From Novosphingobium malaysiense (GTDB taxonomy: Bacteria > Pseudomonadota > Alphaproteobacteria > Sphingomonadales > Sphingomonadaceae): 64,000 nt of DNA. Shown here piece after piece: positions 9,052 through 17,526 of this stretch (position 1 is its first letter; each line of letters begins with the position of its first letter). Under the pieces are notes generated by a model. That model saw only the letters and a list, made by a program, of their open reading frames with translations, was not told the DNA's origin and made no database searches. Made by a program: the position numbers and the translations under genes. Location: assembly GCF_000802225.1 (NCBI RefSeq), contig NZ_JTDI01000003.1, forward strand, positions 744,001 through 808,000. The letters are read 5' to 3'.

Positions 9052-9864
9052 ATGGCCGATCCGGCAGGCAGCTTCATCTGGTACGAGTTGATGACCACCG
9101 ATCCCGACGCAGCCAGCGCCTTCTACGGTGACGTCATGGGCTGGCAGGTCACCGGCGGAGGCCCTCAGGCAAAAGGCATCGAATATCGCCACATCATCCG
9201 CAGCGACGGCGGTAGCGCTGGCGGGATGCTCACGCTCACCGACGAGATGCTGGCCGGTGGCGCGCGGCCGGGATGGTTCGGCTACATCCACACGCGCGAT
9301 ATCGACGCAACGGTAGAAGCGATCCTCGCGGAGGGCGGCGGCGTGATGATGCCGAAGACGACGATCGAGGTCGGCAGCTTTGCGCTCGTCACCGATCCGC
9401 AGGGCGTACCCTTCTACGTGATGACTCCGGTCCCGCCCGCGCACGATCCCGACGCCACCAGCGACGTGTTTTCCGTCGACCGCCCGCAGACGGTACGCTG
9501 GAACGAGCTTGTCACACCCGACGACGAGGCTGCAGTTGCATTCTACGGCCGGCATTTCGGCTGGACGCAGGAAGGGGCGATGCCGATGGGAGATCTTGGT
9601 GATTACCGCTTTCTGCAGGCGAACGGCGTGGGCATCGGCGCGGTGATGAAGAAGGCCGATTTCATGCCGGCCGCCGGCTGGGGGTTCTACTTCGGCGTCG
9701 AGGACATCGACACCGCCATTGCCGCAGCCAAGGCCGGCGGCGGCAATGTCTTGGGCGAACCCGACCAAATTCCCGGCGGGGAGTGGACGGTTCACGCGTT
9801 CGATCCGCAAGGGGCCTTCTTCGGCCTCGTCGGCCCGCGCCGCATTGCCGGCCAAAATAGTTGA
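9052..9864 (+). CDS. Double-domain VOC (glyoxalase-like) protein
   Basis: A 270-aa protein of two tandem VOC domains (about 5-125 and 140-265), each opening with W-x-E-L (FIWYELMTTD, RWNELVTPDD) and a FYG step, and each ending in a DPQG segment (ALVTDPQGVPF, AFDPQGAFFG). Such two-module proteins act as metal-dependent lyases, dioxygenases or isomerases, or bind drugs; the chemistry here is unknown. ATG 9052 lies 2 bp after the DUF1428 stop. Placement between GST genes suggests glutathione-dependent chemistry. Confidence 0.9.
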   Translation: MADPAGSFIWYELMTTDPDAASAFYGDVMGWQVTGGGPQAKGIEYRHIIRSDGGSAGGMLTLTDEMLAGGARPGWFGYIHTRDIDATVEAILAEGGGVMMPKTTIEVGSFALVTDPQGVPFYVMTPVPPAHDPDATSDVFSVDRPQTVRWNELVTPDDEAAVAFYGRHFGWTQEGAMPMGDLGDYRFLQANGVGIGAVMKKADFMPAAGWGFYFGVEDIDTAIAAAKAGGGNVLGEPDQIPGGEWTVHAFDPQGAFFGLVGPRRIAGQNS

Positions 9865-9922
9865 CGGCCGCCGCTGTTCCCGTAATGTTCCCCATCCCGG
9901 CAATAGCCAAGGAGCCCGAGTG

Positions 9923-10549
9923 ATGGCCGACTACACGTTCTACACGAATCCGATGTCACGCGGGCAGATTGCTCGCTGGGCCCTGCACGAAGCCGGGGCG
10001 GATTATCAGTCGGTGATTGTCCAGTGGCAGGACAAGCCGGCCGCGTTTCTCGCCGCCAATCCCATGGGAAAGGTGCCCACCCTCGTCCACCATGCCGCGG
10101 ACGGGGACAGGGTCGTGACCGAAGCGGCGGCAATCTGCCTGTACCTTGCCGAGATGCATCCCGAAGCGGGCCTACTGCCGAACGACGGGGAAATGGCCAA
10201 TTATTATCGATGGACATTCTTCGCCGCCGGTCCGGTCGAACAGGCAATCACCTCGCGCAGCCTCAAGTTCGAACCGACACCCGAGCAGGAAGGCATGGCT
10301 GGCTGGGGCAACTTCGAGCGAACGATGAAGACGCTCGACGGCCACCTCTCGGCATCGAAGTGGGTCTGCGATGGGCGCTTCACAATGGCCGATGTCTACG
10401 TCGGCAGCGCTGTCGACTGGGGCCTCAACTTCGGGATCATGCCGCCCCTGCCCTCCTTCGTCGGTTATGCCGAGCGTTGCCAGGCCCGCCCGGCCTACAA
10501 GGCGGCGAAGGCCATCGACAATGCCCTGATCGCGGAGATGAAGAAATGA
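9923..10549 (+). CDS. Glutathione S-transferase family protein (second of three)
   Basis: A 208-aa GST. The N-terminal domain carries FYTNPMSRGQIARWAL, with Ser/Arg at the catalytic region of beta-/zeta-like bacterial GSTs, then NPMGKVPTL (cis-Pro loop) and TEAAAICLYLAE. The C-terminal domain includes the capping motif FTMADVYVGS. An AAGGAG site lies upstream of ATG 9923. Its last bases overlap the next gene by ATGA (10546-10549), showing translational coupling. Substrate unknown. Confidence 0.9.
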   Translation: MADYTFYTNPMSRGQIARWALHEAGADYQSVIVQWQDKPAAFLAANPMGKVPTLVHHAADGDRVVTEAAAICLYLAEMHPEAGLLPNDGEMANYYRWTFFAAGPVEQAITSRSLKFEPTPEQEGMAGWGNFERTMKTLDGHLSASKWVCDGRFTMADVYVGSAVDWGLNFGIMPPLPSFVGYAERCQARPAYKAAKAIDNALIAEMKK

Positions 10550-11049
10550 CCGAGCCCAACACGGCCGCCAAGGCGTGCATCTGCCTGTGGTACGATGGCA
10601 CGGCGCTCGAGGCCGCCGAATTCTACGCCGCCACATTTCCCGACACACATGTGACACGTGTCGAACGCTCGCCGAGCGACTATCCCGACGGCAGCGAAGG
10701 CGACGTTCTGACAGTGGAATTCTCGCTGATGGGGATCGACTGCTTTGGCCTCAACGGCGGTCCCCAGTTCCCGCATTCCGAAGCCTTCTCGTTCCAGATC
10801 GCGACCGATACGCAGCAAGAGACCGACCGCTACTGGAACGCCATCGTCAATAACGGCGGCGCCGAGAGCGCGTGCGGCTGGTGCAAGGACAAGTGGGGCC
10901 TGTGCTGGCAGATCACGCCGCGTGCCCTTACGCAGGCCCTGTCCGATCCGGACAGGGACGCAGCACGCCGCGCAATGCAGGCAATGATGACCATGCAAAA
11001 GATTGACATCGCCGCAATTGAAGCGGCGCGAAAGGGAGAAACTGCTTGA
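10546..11049 (+). CDS. Single-domain VOC protein (PhnB / 3-dmu-9_3-mt type)
   Basis: A 167-aa protein of the PhnB-like VOC subfamily. CLWYDGTALEAAEFYAATFP is the classic opening, FSLMGIDCFGLNGGP follows, and CGWCKDKWGLCWQITP is the conserved module near residue 110. These proteins are often annotated as demethylubiquinone methyltransferase-like but have no methyltransferase fold. It overlaps the preceding gene by ATGA and the following gene by TTGA, so it sits in a tightly coupled operon. Confidence 0.9.
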   Translation: MTEPNTAAKACICLWYDGTALEAAEFYAATFPDTHVTRVERSPSDYPDGSEGDVLTVEFSLMGIDCFGLNGGPQFPHSEAFSFQIATDTQQETDRYWNAIVNNGGAESACGWCKDKWGLCWQITPRALTQALSDPDRDAARRAMQAMMTMQKIDIAAIEAARKGETA

Positions 11050-11699
11050 GTCTTGAAGTTTTCGGACACCCCTTTTCCTCGTACACGTGGAAAGTGCTTA
11101 TCGCGCTCTATGCGGCCGAGGTCGATTTCGAATTCCGCATCGTCGATGCCGACCATCCCGAGAACACCGAGGTGGTCCAGTCGGCCGGTCCGCTCGCCAA
11201 GTTCCCGGTTCTGCGCGACGGCGAGAACCTCCTGTTCGAGGCGACCACGATCATCGAGTACCTCTCGCAACATCACACCGCGAGCGAGATGCTGATCCCG
11301 TCGGAGCCCGACGCGGCCATCGGCATGCGCATGCTCGACCGCGTCTTCGACAATTACGTGATGGCGCCGATGCAGAGCGTGGTGGACGAATACCTGCGCG
11401 ATGCCGAAAATCCGGATGCGGCGCGCATCGCCGAAGCGCGCACCAAGCTCGACAAGGTCTATGCCTGGCTTGAAGGGTGGCTGCGGTTCTATCCGGCCGG
11501 CGATCAGGTCACGCTGATCGAATGCGCCGCCGCCCCGTCGCTCTTCTATGCCGACTGGGTTCACCCGATCCCCGAACAGCTTGCCCGCCTGCGGCGCTGG
11601 CGCACCCATCTCCTGCGCCTGCCCGCCGTAGCGCGCTGCGTGGACGATGCGCGCCCGTATCGCCAGTTTTTCCCGCTCGGTGCCCCCGACCGCGATTGA
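11046..11699 (+). CDS. Glutathione S-transferase family protein (third of three)
   Basis: A 217-aa GST that begins at a TTG overlapping the previous stop codon (TTGA); no better start is visible. The N-terminal thioredoxin-like domain has HPFSSYTWKVLIAL (Ser at the catalytic position), LAKFPVL and FEATTIIEYLSQ. The C-terminal helical domain contains VTLIECAAAPSLFYADW. Divergent in sequence from the other two GSTs of the cluster. Confidence 0.88.
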   Translation: MSLEVFGHPFSSYTWKVLIALYAAEVDFEFRIVDADHPENTEVVQSAGPLAKFPVLRDGENLLFEATTIIEYLSQHHTASEMLIPSEPDAAIGMRMLDRVFDNYVMAPMQSVVDEYLRDAENPDAARIAEARTKLDKVYAWLEGWLRFYPAGDQVTLIECAAAPSLFYADWVHPIPEQLARLRRWRTHLLRLPAVARCVDDARPYRQFFPLGAPDRD

Positions 11700-11711
11700 A
11701 GGAGAGGATCA

Positions 11712-12176
11712 ATGGCAGATACCCAGCCGGCAAACGAACTTTCGGTCACCCGATACATCGATGCCCCGCCCGCAAAGGTCTGGGAGGTGCTGGCCGAGCG
11801 GCAAAGCGAATGGTGGTGCCCTAGGCCGTGGCGCGCGGAAGTGGATCGGCAGGACCGGCGCGCGGGCGGTGCCTGCAACATGACCTTTCACGGCCCCGAT
11901 GGCGAGGAAATGCCGCAAAACGGCATCTATCTCGCGTTCGAGGAAGGGCGCCGCTTCGTCACGACCGACGCGGTGACCGAAGAATTCCAGCCCTCCGGCC
12001 CTTTCATGATCGGCATCTGGGAAATCGCTCCGGAAGGCAATGGCACCCGCTATACCGCCCGCGCCCGGCATTGGAGCGATGAAACCCGCAAGCAGCATGA
12101 GGAAATGGGCTTCATCGATGGCTGGACCGTATGTGCCGCACAGCTAGCGGAAATCTGTGAAGGCGAAGCGGGATGA
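11712..12176 (+). CDS. SRPBCC (AHSA1/START-like) domain protein
   Basis: A 154-aa protein with the helix-grip fold signature: VTRYIDAPPAKVWEVLAE at the start, a central GGACNMTFHGPDG hairpin, and the long C-terminal helix EEMGFIDGWTVCAAQLAEIC. SRPBCC proteins bind hydrophobic ligands or stabilise partners. A GGAGAGG site precedes ATG 11712. It overlaps the GFA gene by ATGA (12173-12176), continuing the coupled operon. Confidence 0.88.
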   Translation: MADTQPANELSVTRYIDAPPAKVWEVLAERQSEWWCPRPWRAEVDRQDRRAGGACNMTFHGPDGEEMPQNGIYLAFEEGRRFVTTDAVTEEFQPSGPFMIGIWEIAPEGNGTRYTARARHWSDETRKQHEEMGFIDGWTVCAAQLAEICEGEAG

Positions 12177-12649
12177 CGGCACGCGGTCGCTGCGCCTGCG
12201 GAAATGTCCATTTCCGCCTCGAGACGCATCCCATCGTCGTGCATTGCTGCCACTGTCGATGGTGCCAGCGGGAATCGGGAACTGCCTTTGCCCTCAACGC
12301 CCTGATAGAGACGGACCGCGTCACCGTCGTCGAAGGAACGCCGGAACGGACGGACATCCCATCCGCCAGCGGCAGGGGCCAGGCGGTGTTTCGCTGTCCG
12401 GAATGCCAAGTCGCGCTATGGAGTCATTTCGGCGGCGCCGGCGAAAAAGCCGCATTCGTCCGAGTGGGCACGCTTGACGATCCTGACGCCTGCCCACCCG
12501 ACGTGCATATCTACGTCGACAGCAAGCAACCCTGGGTAGTGATCCCCGAAGGTGCCGAACAGTTCCCGGCCTATTATTCCGGCAGGGACGTGGTGCGCAT
12601 CTATGGCGAAGAGGGCGCGGCACGGTGGAAAGTCCTGCGCGAGTCCTGA
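12173..12649 (+). CDS. GFA-family (glutathione-dependent formaldehyde-activating-like) zinc protein
   Basis: A 158-aa protein with the zinc-binding layout of the GFA fold: GRCACGN (C7/C9), HCCHCRWCQRESG (residues about 24-36), and CPECQVALW near residue 76. GFA proteins bind zinc and, in the founding member, S-hydroxymethylglutathione. It is the last gene of the eight-gene cluster and strengthens the glutathione theme. Its exact substrate is not known. Confidence 0.88.
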   Translation: MTARGRCACGNVHFRLETHPIVVHCCHCRWCQRESGTAFALNALIETDRVTVVEGTPERTDIPSASGRGQAVFRCPECQVALWSHFGGAGEKAAFVRVGTLDDPDACPPDVHIYVDSKQPWVVIPEGAEQFPAYYSGRDVVRIYGEEGAARWKVLRES

Positions 12650-12715
12650 TCGCGTCTCATCTCACGACCGAGACGGCGGTTCGAAACGCCGAGCCAACCG
12701 CTGGATGCGGAACGG

Positions 12716-13459
12716 CTATCGCTGCAGCCAGCCGAAAAGCCGGCGCAGGATTGCAGCTAGCCCGGTCTCCGGTTGTTCCTCAGCCTGCAAAGAGACCCCG
12801 AGTTGGGCGCGCAACCTGTGGCTGCGAACCGATGCCTCTGCCGGCGGTGCGGGAGAGGCAGTCTCCGCAGAGGTAGGGACAGGGACAGCCGCAGGCGTAG
12901 CCTCGTCCGGCTCCGCATCCGGCTCGTAACTGTGATATTCGTCGGCGCCGAGGTCTTCGGAGACGGCCTCCCGCGCAAGCGTTTTCGGCAATTCCGACGC
13001 ACTTTTCTCGTCGTCGGCTTCCCGGTCGGCTGCACCGTCATGACCGGCGGCTGCGACATCGGCCTTGCCGATCACCGGCGCAGGTTCGGATACTTCCTCG
13101 CGCTCCGACGCGGCTTCCACCGGCTCACTTTCCTGCGTATCGACCGGTTCCTCGATCTGCTGCGTCTCGCCGACAGAAATGGCGTCTTCGGCCTGGGACT
13201 GTGCCGGCAATCCGGTTGCCTCGGGCCCCATCTCCGGCTGATCGGATTCGTGAAAGCCGTGTGATGCGTCCAATTGAACCTGACGCGCCGCAGCTTCCGC
13301 TTCTCCCGAATCGAGCATCACCACGGGTGTCCGCTTGGACTTGTGAGCGCCGACGTTCAGCAGGCTGGCGAAACCCTTAGATTCCGCCGAATCGTCGACC
13401 GTATCGTCCTCCTCTTCGCCGAGGAAATTGGGTCGCGGAAGGTCCGTGGTTCTTTTCAT
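12716..13459 (-). CDS. Acidic, disordered hypothetical protein
   Basis: A 247-aa protein not recognised as any family. It is dominated by Glu, Ala, Ser, Asp and Pro and predicted by eye to be disordered from about residue 25 to 225. A short basic N-terminus (MKRTTDLPRPNFLG) and a hydrophobic amphipathic C-terminal helix (GLAAILRRLFGWLQR) are the only ordered-looking parts. There is no signal peptide or membrane segment. The layout suggests a peripheral tether or scaffold; function unknown. It is convergent with the GFA gene. Confidence 0.65.
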   Translation of the reverse strand: MKRTTDLPRPNFLGEEEDDTVDDSAESKGFASLLNVGAHKSKRTPVVMLDSGEAEAAARQVQLDASHGFHESDQPEMGPEATGLPAQSQAEDAISVGETQQIEEPVDTQESEPVEAASEREEVSEPAPVIGKADVAAAGHDGAADREADDEKSASELPKTLAREAVSEDLGADEYHSYEPDAEPDEATPAAVPVPTSAETASPAPPAEASVRSHRLRAQLGVSLQAEEQPETGLAAILRRLFGWLQR

Positions 13460-13577
13460 GGCCTCGTGATCGCCTCATTCGTTGCGCATCATGAAGCGGC
13501 ATACAAAGGCTAATCTGGTTGGCATCGCGTTTCGAAGGATAGTTACGATGCCGGAAGGAATATCCCGCTGCATCCGG

Positions 13578-13626
13578 CCGTCCCGTACGGGTTACGCGCG
13601 GCGTCGCCGCCGCGGAACCGGGACGG
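13578..13626. terminator. Candidate hairpin between the J-domain and acidic-protein genes
   Basis: Inverted repeat CCGTCCCG (13578-13585) / CGGGACGG (13619-13626) encloses a smaller GC-rich palindrome (GCGGCG...CGCCGC). It lies just downstream of the J-domain gene on the minus strand. No U-tract is visible, so intrinsic termination is uncertain. Confidence 0.35.
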
Positions 13627-13649
13627 TCGCCGAGGGCCGACCTCGGACG

Positions 13650-14261
13650 TCAGGCGAATGCGGCCGCCTTTCGCAGCAGTTGATAGGCTTCGACCACGGT
13701 TTGCAGTCGGGGGGAATGGCTGTGATCGCCACCATTGTGATCCGGGTGGTACTGACGCAGCAGCCGGGTGTAGCGTGCGCGCAGGGTCTTGCGGTCGATG
13801 TCCGATTCCAGCCCCAGCACTTCCAGCGCGCGGCGTTCTTCCGCCGTGAACCGGTTCTGGGCGCGAATGTCGGCCTGACGGCGCTTCACGTGAGCGCGGG
13901 CCCTGGAACTGATCGCTTCCAACGGGTCCGAAAAGTTCGCCCAGTTCGGCGTTCCGTCCACGCCTGCATCGGCCCGAAACGCGCGCGTCTCGGTTTCCCA
14001 GCCATGCAGCGGCGACTGGGCGCGGAAGATCTCTTCGGCTTCCATGCCCTCGAAATAGTCGTAGCCCGAATTGAACTCGCGCACGTGCGCCAGACAGAAC
14101 CAGCGGTAGTCCCCCGGCCCGTCGAAACCGGACGGCCGACCGCCCGGCGCCCGGAACTCGCCCGCCTCTTCGCATCCCGGCCAGTTGCATTCGCGGCCGC
14201 CGGATTCGTACCTGCCATGAAATCTTTGATGTCTCACCGGCTTCAAGATGGGGCATCGCAT
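13650..14261 (-). CDS. J-domain (DnaJ-like) protein
   Basis: About 203 aa. The N-terminal part has a small cysteine-containing segment (ECNWPGCEEAGEF ... WFCLAHVREFN) typical of a sphingomonad/rhizobial DnaJ-like family. The C-terminal J domain (about 140-200) includes LGLESDIDRKTLRARYTRLLRQYHPDHNGG with the HPD tripeptide that stimulates Hsp70. The start is uncertain: ATG 14261 lies 6 bp from the divergent bolA start, and downstream TTG/GTG codons are alternatives. A DnaK co-chaperone by family; the client is unknown. Confidence 0.85.
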   Translation of the reverse strand: MRCPILKPVRHQRFHGRYESGGRECNWPGCEEAGEFRAPGGRPSGFDGPGDYRWFCLAHVREFNSGYDYFEGMEAEEIFRAQSPLHGWETETRAFRADAGVDGTPNWANFSDPLEAISSRARAHVKRRQADIRAQNRFTAEERRALEVLGLESDIDRKTLRARYTRLLRQYHPDHNGGDHSHSPRLQTVVEAYQLLRKAAAFA

Positions 14262-14267
14262 CGCTAA

Positions 14268-14549
14268 ATGGAACCCATGACCGGACCACTCGCGCAGGAA
14301 ATGCGGCAACTGCTAACAGCCGCGCTGGAGCCCACGCAGCTCGACATCATCAACGATTCCGCCAGCCACAGCGGCCACATGGGCGATGACGGCAGCGGCG
14401 AATCGCACTTCACCATCGTCATCGAAAGCCCGAAGTTCGCCGGCGTCTCGCGCCTGCAACGCCAGCGCATGGTCAACGGCGCGCTGGGCGACATCCCCGG
14501 CGAGCGCGTCCACGCCATCGCCATCAAGGCCCGCGCACCGGGCGAATAA
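14268..14549 (+). CDS. BolA-family protein
   Basis: A 93-aa protein (or 90 aa from the ATG at 14277) with the BolA core: LDIINDSASHSGH, ESHFTIVIES, and the conserved RLQRQRMVNGAL leading to the HAIAIKA end. BolA proteins act with monothiol glutaredoxins in Fe-S cluster handling. It is tightly divergent from the J-domain gene and followed, after 66 bp, by hisG. Which BolA paralogue this is cannot be said. Confidence 0.9.
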   Translation: MEPMTGPLAQEMRQLLTAALEPTQLDIINDSASHSGHMGDDGSGESHFTIVIESPKFAGVSRLQRQRMVNGALGDIPGERVHAIAIKARAPGE

Positions 14550-14615
14550 GGCCGCCAGCGGCCGCCCCTCATCGCCGGTTGCCCTTTCGCTGCATGCGCC
14601 CTAAATGCGCGCACC

Positions 14616-15269
14616 ATGCCGAAACCGCTGACATTCGCCGTGCCCAAGGGCCGTATCCTCGACGAAGCGCTGCCGCTCATGGCGCGTGCAGGCGTCGTGC
14701 CCGAGACGGAGTTCCACGACAAGAAGTCGCGCGCGCTGTCGTTTGACTGCGAGAACAGCGACATGCGCCTGATCCGTGTGCGCGCATTCGACGTCGCCAC
14801 CTTCGTGGCCCATGGCGCCGCACAGGTCGGCATTGTCGGCTCGGACGTGGTCGAGGAATTCAACTATTCCGATCTCTACGCGCCGGTCGATCTCGATATA
14901 GGACACTGCCGCCTGTCGGTGGCCGAGCCGGTCGGCGAAGAGGGTGGCGCCCTACCCTCGCACCTGCGGATCGCCAGCAAGTATCCCAACCTCACCCGCC
15001 GCCACTTCGAGAAGCTGGGCGTGCAGGCCGAAGTGGTGAAGCTCAACGGCGCGATGGAACTGGCGCCCTCGCTGGGCCTGTCGAGCCGGATCGTTGATCT
15101 GGTCTCCACCGGACGCACGCTGAAGGAAAACGGTCTCGTCGAAACGAGCCGCATCCTGGACATTTCCGCGCGCCTGATCGTCAACCGCGCCGCGCTCAAG
15201 ACCGACGAGCGCGTGGGTGCGCTGGTCGAGGCATTCCGCGCGCTTGTGAGCGAGAAAGCCGCCGCCTGA
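14616..15269 (+). CDS. hisG: ATP phosphoribosyltransferase, short form
   Basis: Catalyses the first step of histidine biosynthesis. The 217-aa length marks the short HisG type, which lacks the C-terminal regulatory domain and needs HisZ; no hisZ lies in this window. Family motifs: [58 protein letters not shown]. The last base of its stop is the first of the hisD ATG (TGATG at 15267-15271), showing operon coupling. Confidence 0.96.
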   Translation: MPKPLTFAVPKGRILDEALPLMARAGVVPETEFHDKKSRALSFDCENSDMRLIRVRAFDVATFVAHGAAQVGIVGSDVVEEFNYSDLYAPVDLDIGHCRLSVAEPVGEEGGALPSHLRIASKYPNLTRRHFEKLGVQAEVVKLNGAMELAPSLGLSSRIVDLVSTGRTLKENGLVETSRILDISARLIVNRAALKTDERVGALVEAFRALVSEKAAA

Positions 15270-16558
15270 TGCTGCGCCTGTCCTCCAAGGCGCCCGGTTT
15301 TGCCGAGGCCTTTTCCCGCGTGGTGGCCGACCGGCGCGAAAGCGCGGTCGATGTCGCTGCCGATGTGGCCGCAATCCTGAAAGATGTGCGGGCACGCGGC
15401 GATGAGGCGCTGGCGGAACTGACCGCGAAGTTCGACGGCCACGATCTCGATACGAGCGGCTGGAGCATCGATGCCGAGGCGTGCCGCAAGGCCTTCGACG
15501 CGCTCGATCCGTCGCTGCGCGAAGCCCTCGAACTCGCGGCTGAGCGCATCGGCGCCTATCACGCCGCGCAGTTGCCTGAGAACCGCGACTATACAGACGA
15601 TACCGGCGTGCGCCTCGGCGCGACCTGGCATCCGGTCGATGCGGCGGGGCTCTATGTGCCCGGCGGCCGCGCGGCCTATCCCTCCTCGCTGCTGATGAAC
15701 GCCATTCCGGCCAAGGTCGCGGGCGTAGAGCGACTGGTCGTCGTCACTCCGACACCCAGGGGCGAAGTCAATCCACTGGTTCTCGCCGCCGCGCATCTCG
15801 CAGGCGTCGATGAAGTCTGGCGCGTCGGCGGGGCTCATGCCGTGGGCGCGCTCGCCTATGGCACCGGCCGGATTGCGCCGGTCGATGTCATCACCGGCCC
15901 CGGCAATGCCTGGGTCGCCGAAGCCAAGCGCCAGCTCTACGGCGTCGTCGGCATCGACATGGTGGCGGGACCAAGCGAGATCCTCGTGATCGCCGATGGC
16001 AAGAACGAGCCGCGCAAGGTTGCAGCCGACCTGCTCAGCCAGGCCGAGCATGACCCGACCTCGCAGTCGATCCTCATCACCGACGATGCGGCTTTTGCCG
16101 ACGCCGTCGCCGCGGCCGTGGAAGCCGAACTCGCCGCGCTGGCGACACGGGAAACCGCCCGCAAGAGCTGGGATAACAACGGGGTGATCATCGACGTTGC
16201 CGCGTTCGACGAAGCTCCCGCGCTCGCCAACCAGCTTGCCGCCGAACACGTCGAGATCGCAACCGACGATCCCGAAGCGCTGATGCGCCAGGTCCGCCAC
16301 GCCGGTTCGGTATTCCTCGGCCGCATGACCCCCGAGGCCGTGGGCGACTACGTCGCCGGCCCCAACCATGTGCTGCCCACCGGGCGCCGCGCGCGGTTCT
16401 CCTCGGGGCTCTCGGTTCTCGATTTCATGAAGCGCACCAGCTTCATTCAGCTCGATCAGGCGGCGCTGGAGGCCATCGGCCCCGCCGCCGTAGCCCTTGC
16501 CGATGCGGAAGGGCTTCCCGCGCATGCGCGCTCCATTTCCGTAAGGCTCGGCCAATGA
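15269..16558 (+). CDS. hisD: Histidinol dehydrogenase
   Basis: Zinc enzyme that oxidises L-histidinol to L-histidine in two NAD+ steps, the end of the pathway. 429 aa, full length. Motifs include LYVPGGRAAYPSSLLMNAIPA, VITGPGNAWVAEAKR, GIDMVAGPSEILVIAD and AEHVEIATDD, the latter with the catalytic Glu-His pair; FSSGLSVLDFMKRTSF is near the end. It overlaps nusB by ATGA at 16555. Confidence 0.97.
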   Translation: MLRLSSKAPGFAEAFSRVVADRRESAVDVAADVAAILKDVRARGDEALAELTAKFDGHDLDTSGWSIDAEACRKAFDALDPSLREALELAAERIGAYHAAQLPENRDYTDDTGVRLGATWHPVDAAGLYVPGGRAAYPSSLLMNAIPAKVAGVERLVVVTPTPRGEVNPLVLAAAHLAGVDEVWRVGGAHAVGALAYGTGRIAPVDVITGPGNAWVAEAKRQLYGVVGIDMVAGPSEILVIADGKNEPRKVAADLLSQAEHDPTSQSILITDDAAFADAVAAAVEAELAALATRETARKSWDNNGVIIDVAAFDEAPALANQLAAEHVEIATDDPEALMRQVRHAGSVFLGRMTPEAVGDYVAGPNHVLPTGRRARFSSGLSVLDFMKRTSFIQLDQAALEAIGPAAVALADAEGLPAHARSISVRLGQ

Positions 16559-16998
16559 CCACATCCAAGAAGGCGCGCACAGCCGCCCGCCTCGCCGCCG
16601 TTCAGGCACTCTACCAGCACGAGATGGAAGGCACCCCGATTGCCAGCCTGCTCGACGAATTCCACCGCCACCGCCTCGGCGCGGTGATCGACGACGAGCA
16701 GTACCTCGCCGCCGAAGTCGCCTTCTTCGACGACGTGGTGAAGGGTGCCCTCGCCCGGCGCGAGGACATCGACGACCTGCTCGGTCGCAAGCTGGCGCAA
16801 GGCTGGTCTCTCAAGCGCCTCGACAAGACCATGCTGCAGATCCTGCGCGCCGGCACATACGAACTCATGGCCCGCGCTGATGTGCCCACGGGAGCCGCGA
16901 TCACCGAATACGTCGATGTCGCCCACGCCTTCTTCCAGCCACGCGAGGCGAAGTTCGTCAACGGCGTGCTGGACGCCGTTGCCAAGGCGGTTCGCTGA
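16555..16998 (+). CDS. nusB: Transcription antitermination factor NusB
   Basis: A 147-aa all-helical protein that binds boxA RNA with NusE/S10 in rRNA antitermination. Starts with the typical RTAARLAAVQALYQHEM and shows RREDIDDLLG, LDKTMLQILRAGTYEL and VDVAHAFF. Its start overlaps the hisD stop, so it is co-transcribed with hisGD. It is followed by palindromic repeats that may end the transcript. Confidence 0.96.
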   Translation: MTTSKKARTAARLAAVQALYQHEMEGTPIASLLDEFHRHRLGAVIDDEQYLAAEVAFFDDVVKGALARREDIDDLLGRKLAQGWSLKRLDKTMLQILRAGTYELMARADVPTGAAITEYVDVAHAFFQPREAKFVNGVLDAVAKAVR

Positions 16999-17007
16999 TC
17001 CCATTGA

Positions 17008-17170
17008 CCTTCCCCCTCGATGGGGGAAGGATACGCAGACTTGGTCGCGCAAGCGACTTAGTCGGAGTTGGATGGGGATGTTGGGTACGCGCGTGATATC
17101 ACCCCTTCCCAACTGCGGCTAGGCAGACAAGCTGCCAAGCCTTCGTATCCCTCCCCCATCGAGGGGGAGG
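17008..17170. repeat. Paired intergenic palindromes (BIME-like)
   Basis: A hairpin CCTTCCCCC-TCGAT-GGGGGAAGG (17008-17030) and a related inverted unit CTCCCCC-ATCGA-GGGGGAG around 17150-17169 face each other. The inner flanks GGATACG and CGTATCC are complementary as well. The region may terminate the his-nusB transcript. The downstream nuclease frame remains open through it, which is why an upstream start for that gene is doubtful. Confidence 0.65.
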
Positions 17171-17187
17171 AAGGGAACTCGCCGGGT

Positions 17188-17526
17188 TTGAAGAAACATC
17201 CGCCTTCGTTGTCGGTCACGCGAGCACGCGAGTTGCGCGGTAATCCCACCGAAGCGGAAAAGGCGATGTGGCGGCTTCTCAAGACCCACTTTCCGGAAGG
17301 ATGCTTTCGTCGGCAAGTGCCGATCCGGCATTTCATCGCGGACTGTGCCAGCCATCGTTTACGTCTTGTCATCGAGATCGACGGTGGCCAGCATTCGCCG
17401 AAAGCCGACGCCGCCCGAACCCGAATGATCGAAGCCGAGGGCTATCGAATGATCCGCTTCTGGAACAACGATGTGCTGAACAACGCGCACGGTTGCATGA
17501 TCCAACTTCAGGAAGCGCTGCAATGA
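17188..17526 (+). CDS. DUF559 endonuclease-domain protein
   Basis: About 112 aa from a TTG at 17188 preceded by GGAGGAAGG; a longer frame from 17068 would translate the palindromic repeat and is less likely. The domain shows ARELRGNPTEAEKAMWRLLK, FRRQVPIRHFIADC and LVIEIDGGQH, the Vsr/PD-(D/E)XK-like arrangement of DUF559, with the conserved ending RMIRFWNNDVLNN. Function in the cell is unknown; family members are thought to be small nucleases. It overlaps thiL by ATGA (17523). Confidence 0.8.
   Translation: MKKHPPSLSVTRARELRGNPTEAEKAMWRLLKTHFPEGCFRRQVPIRHFIADCASHRLRLVIEIDGGQHSPKADAARTRMIEAEGYRMIRFWNNDVLNNAHGCMIQLQEALQ

Noticed and set aside
13482..14267. A 261-aa plus-strand open frame opposite the J-domain gene
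   Set aside because: It is the antisense shadow of the J-domain protein, whose HPD motif and cysteine pattern are recognisable; the shadow has no family resemblance.
14876..16609. A 577-aa minus-strand open frame over hisG/hisD/nusB
   Set aside because: High GC makes long antisense frames common; hisG, hisD and nusB on the plus strand are unmistakable.
16999..17190. Possible CRISPR-like repeats after nusB
   Set aside because: Only two palindromic units with unlike spacing; this is a REP/BIME-like intergenic element, not a repeat-spacer array.
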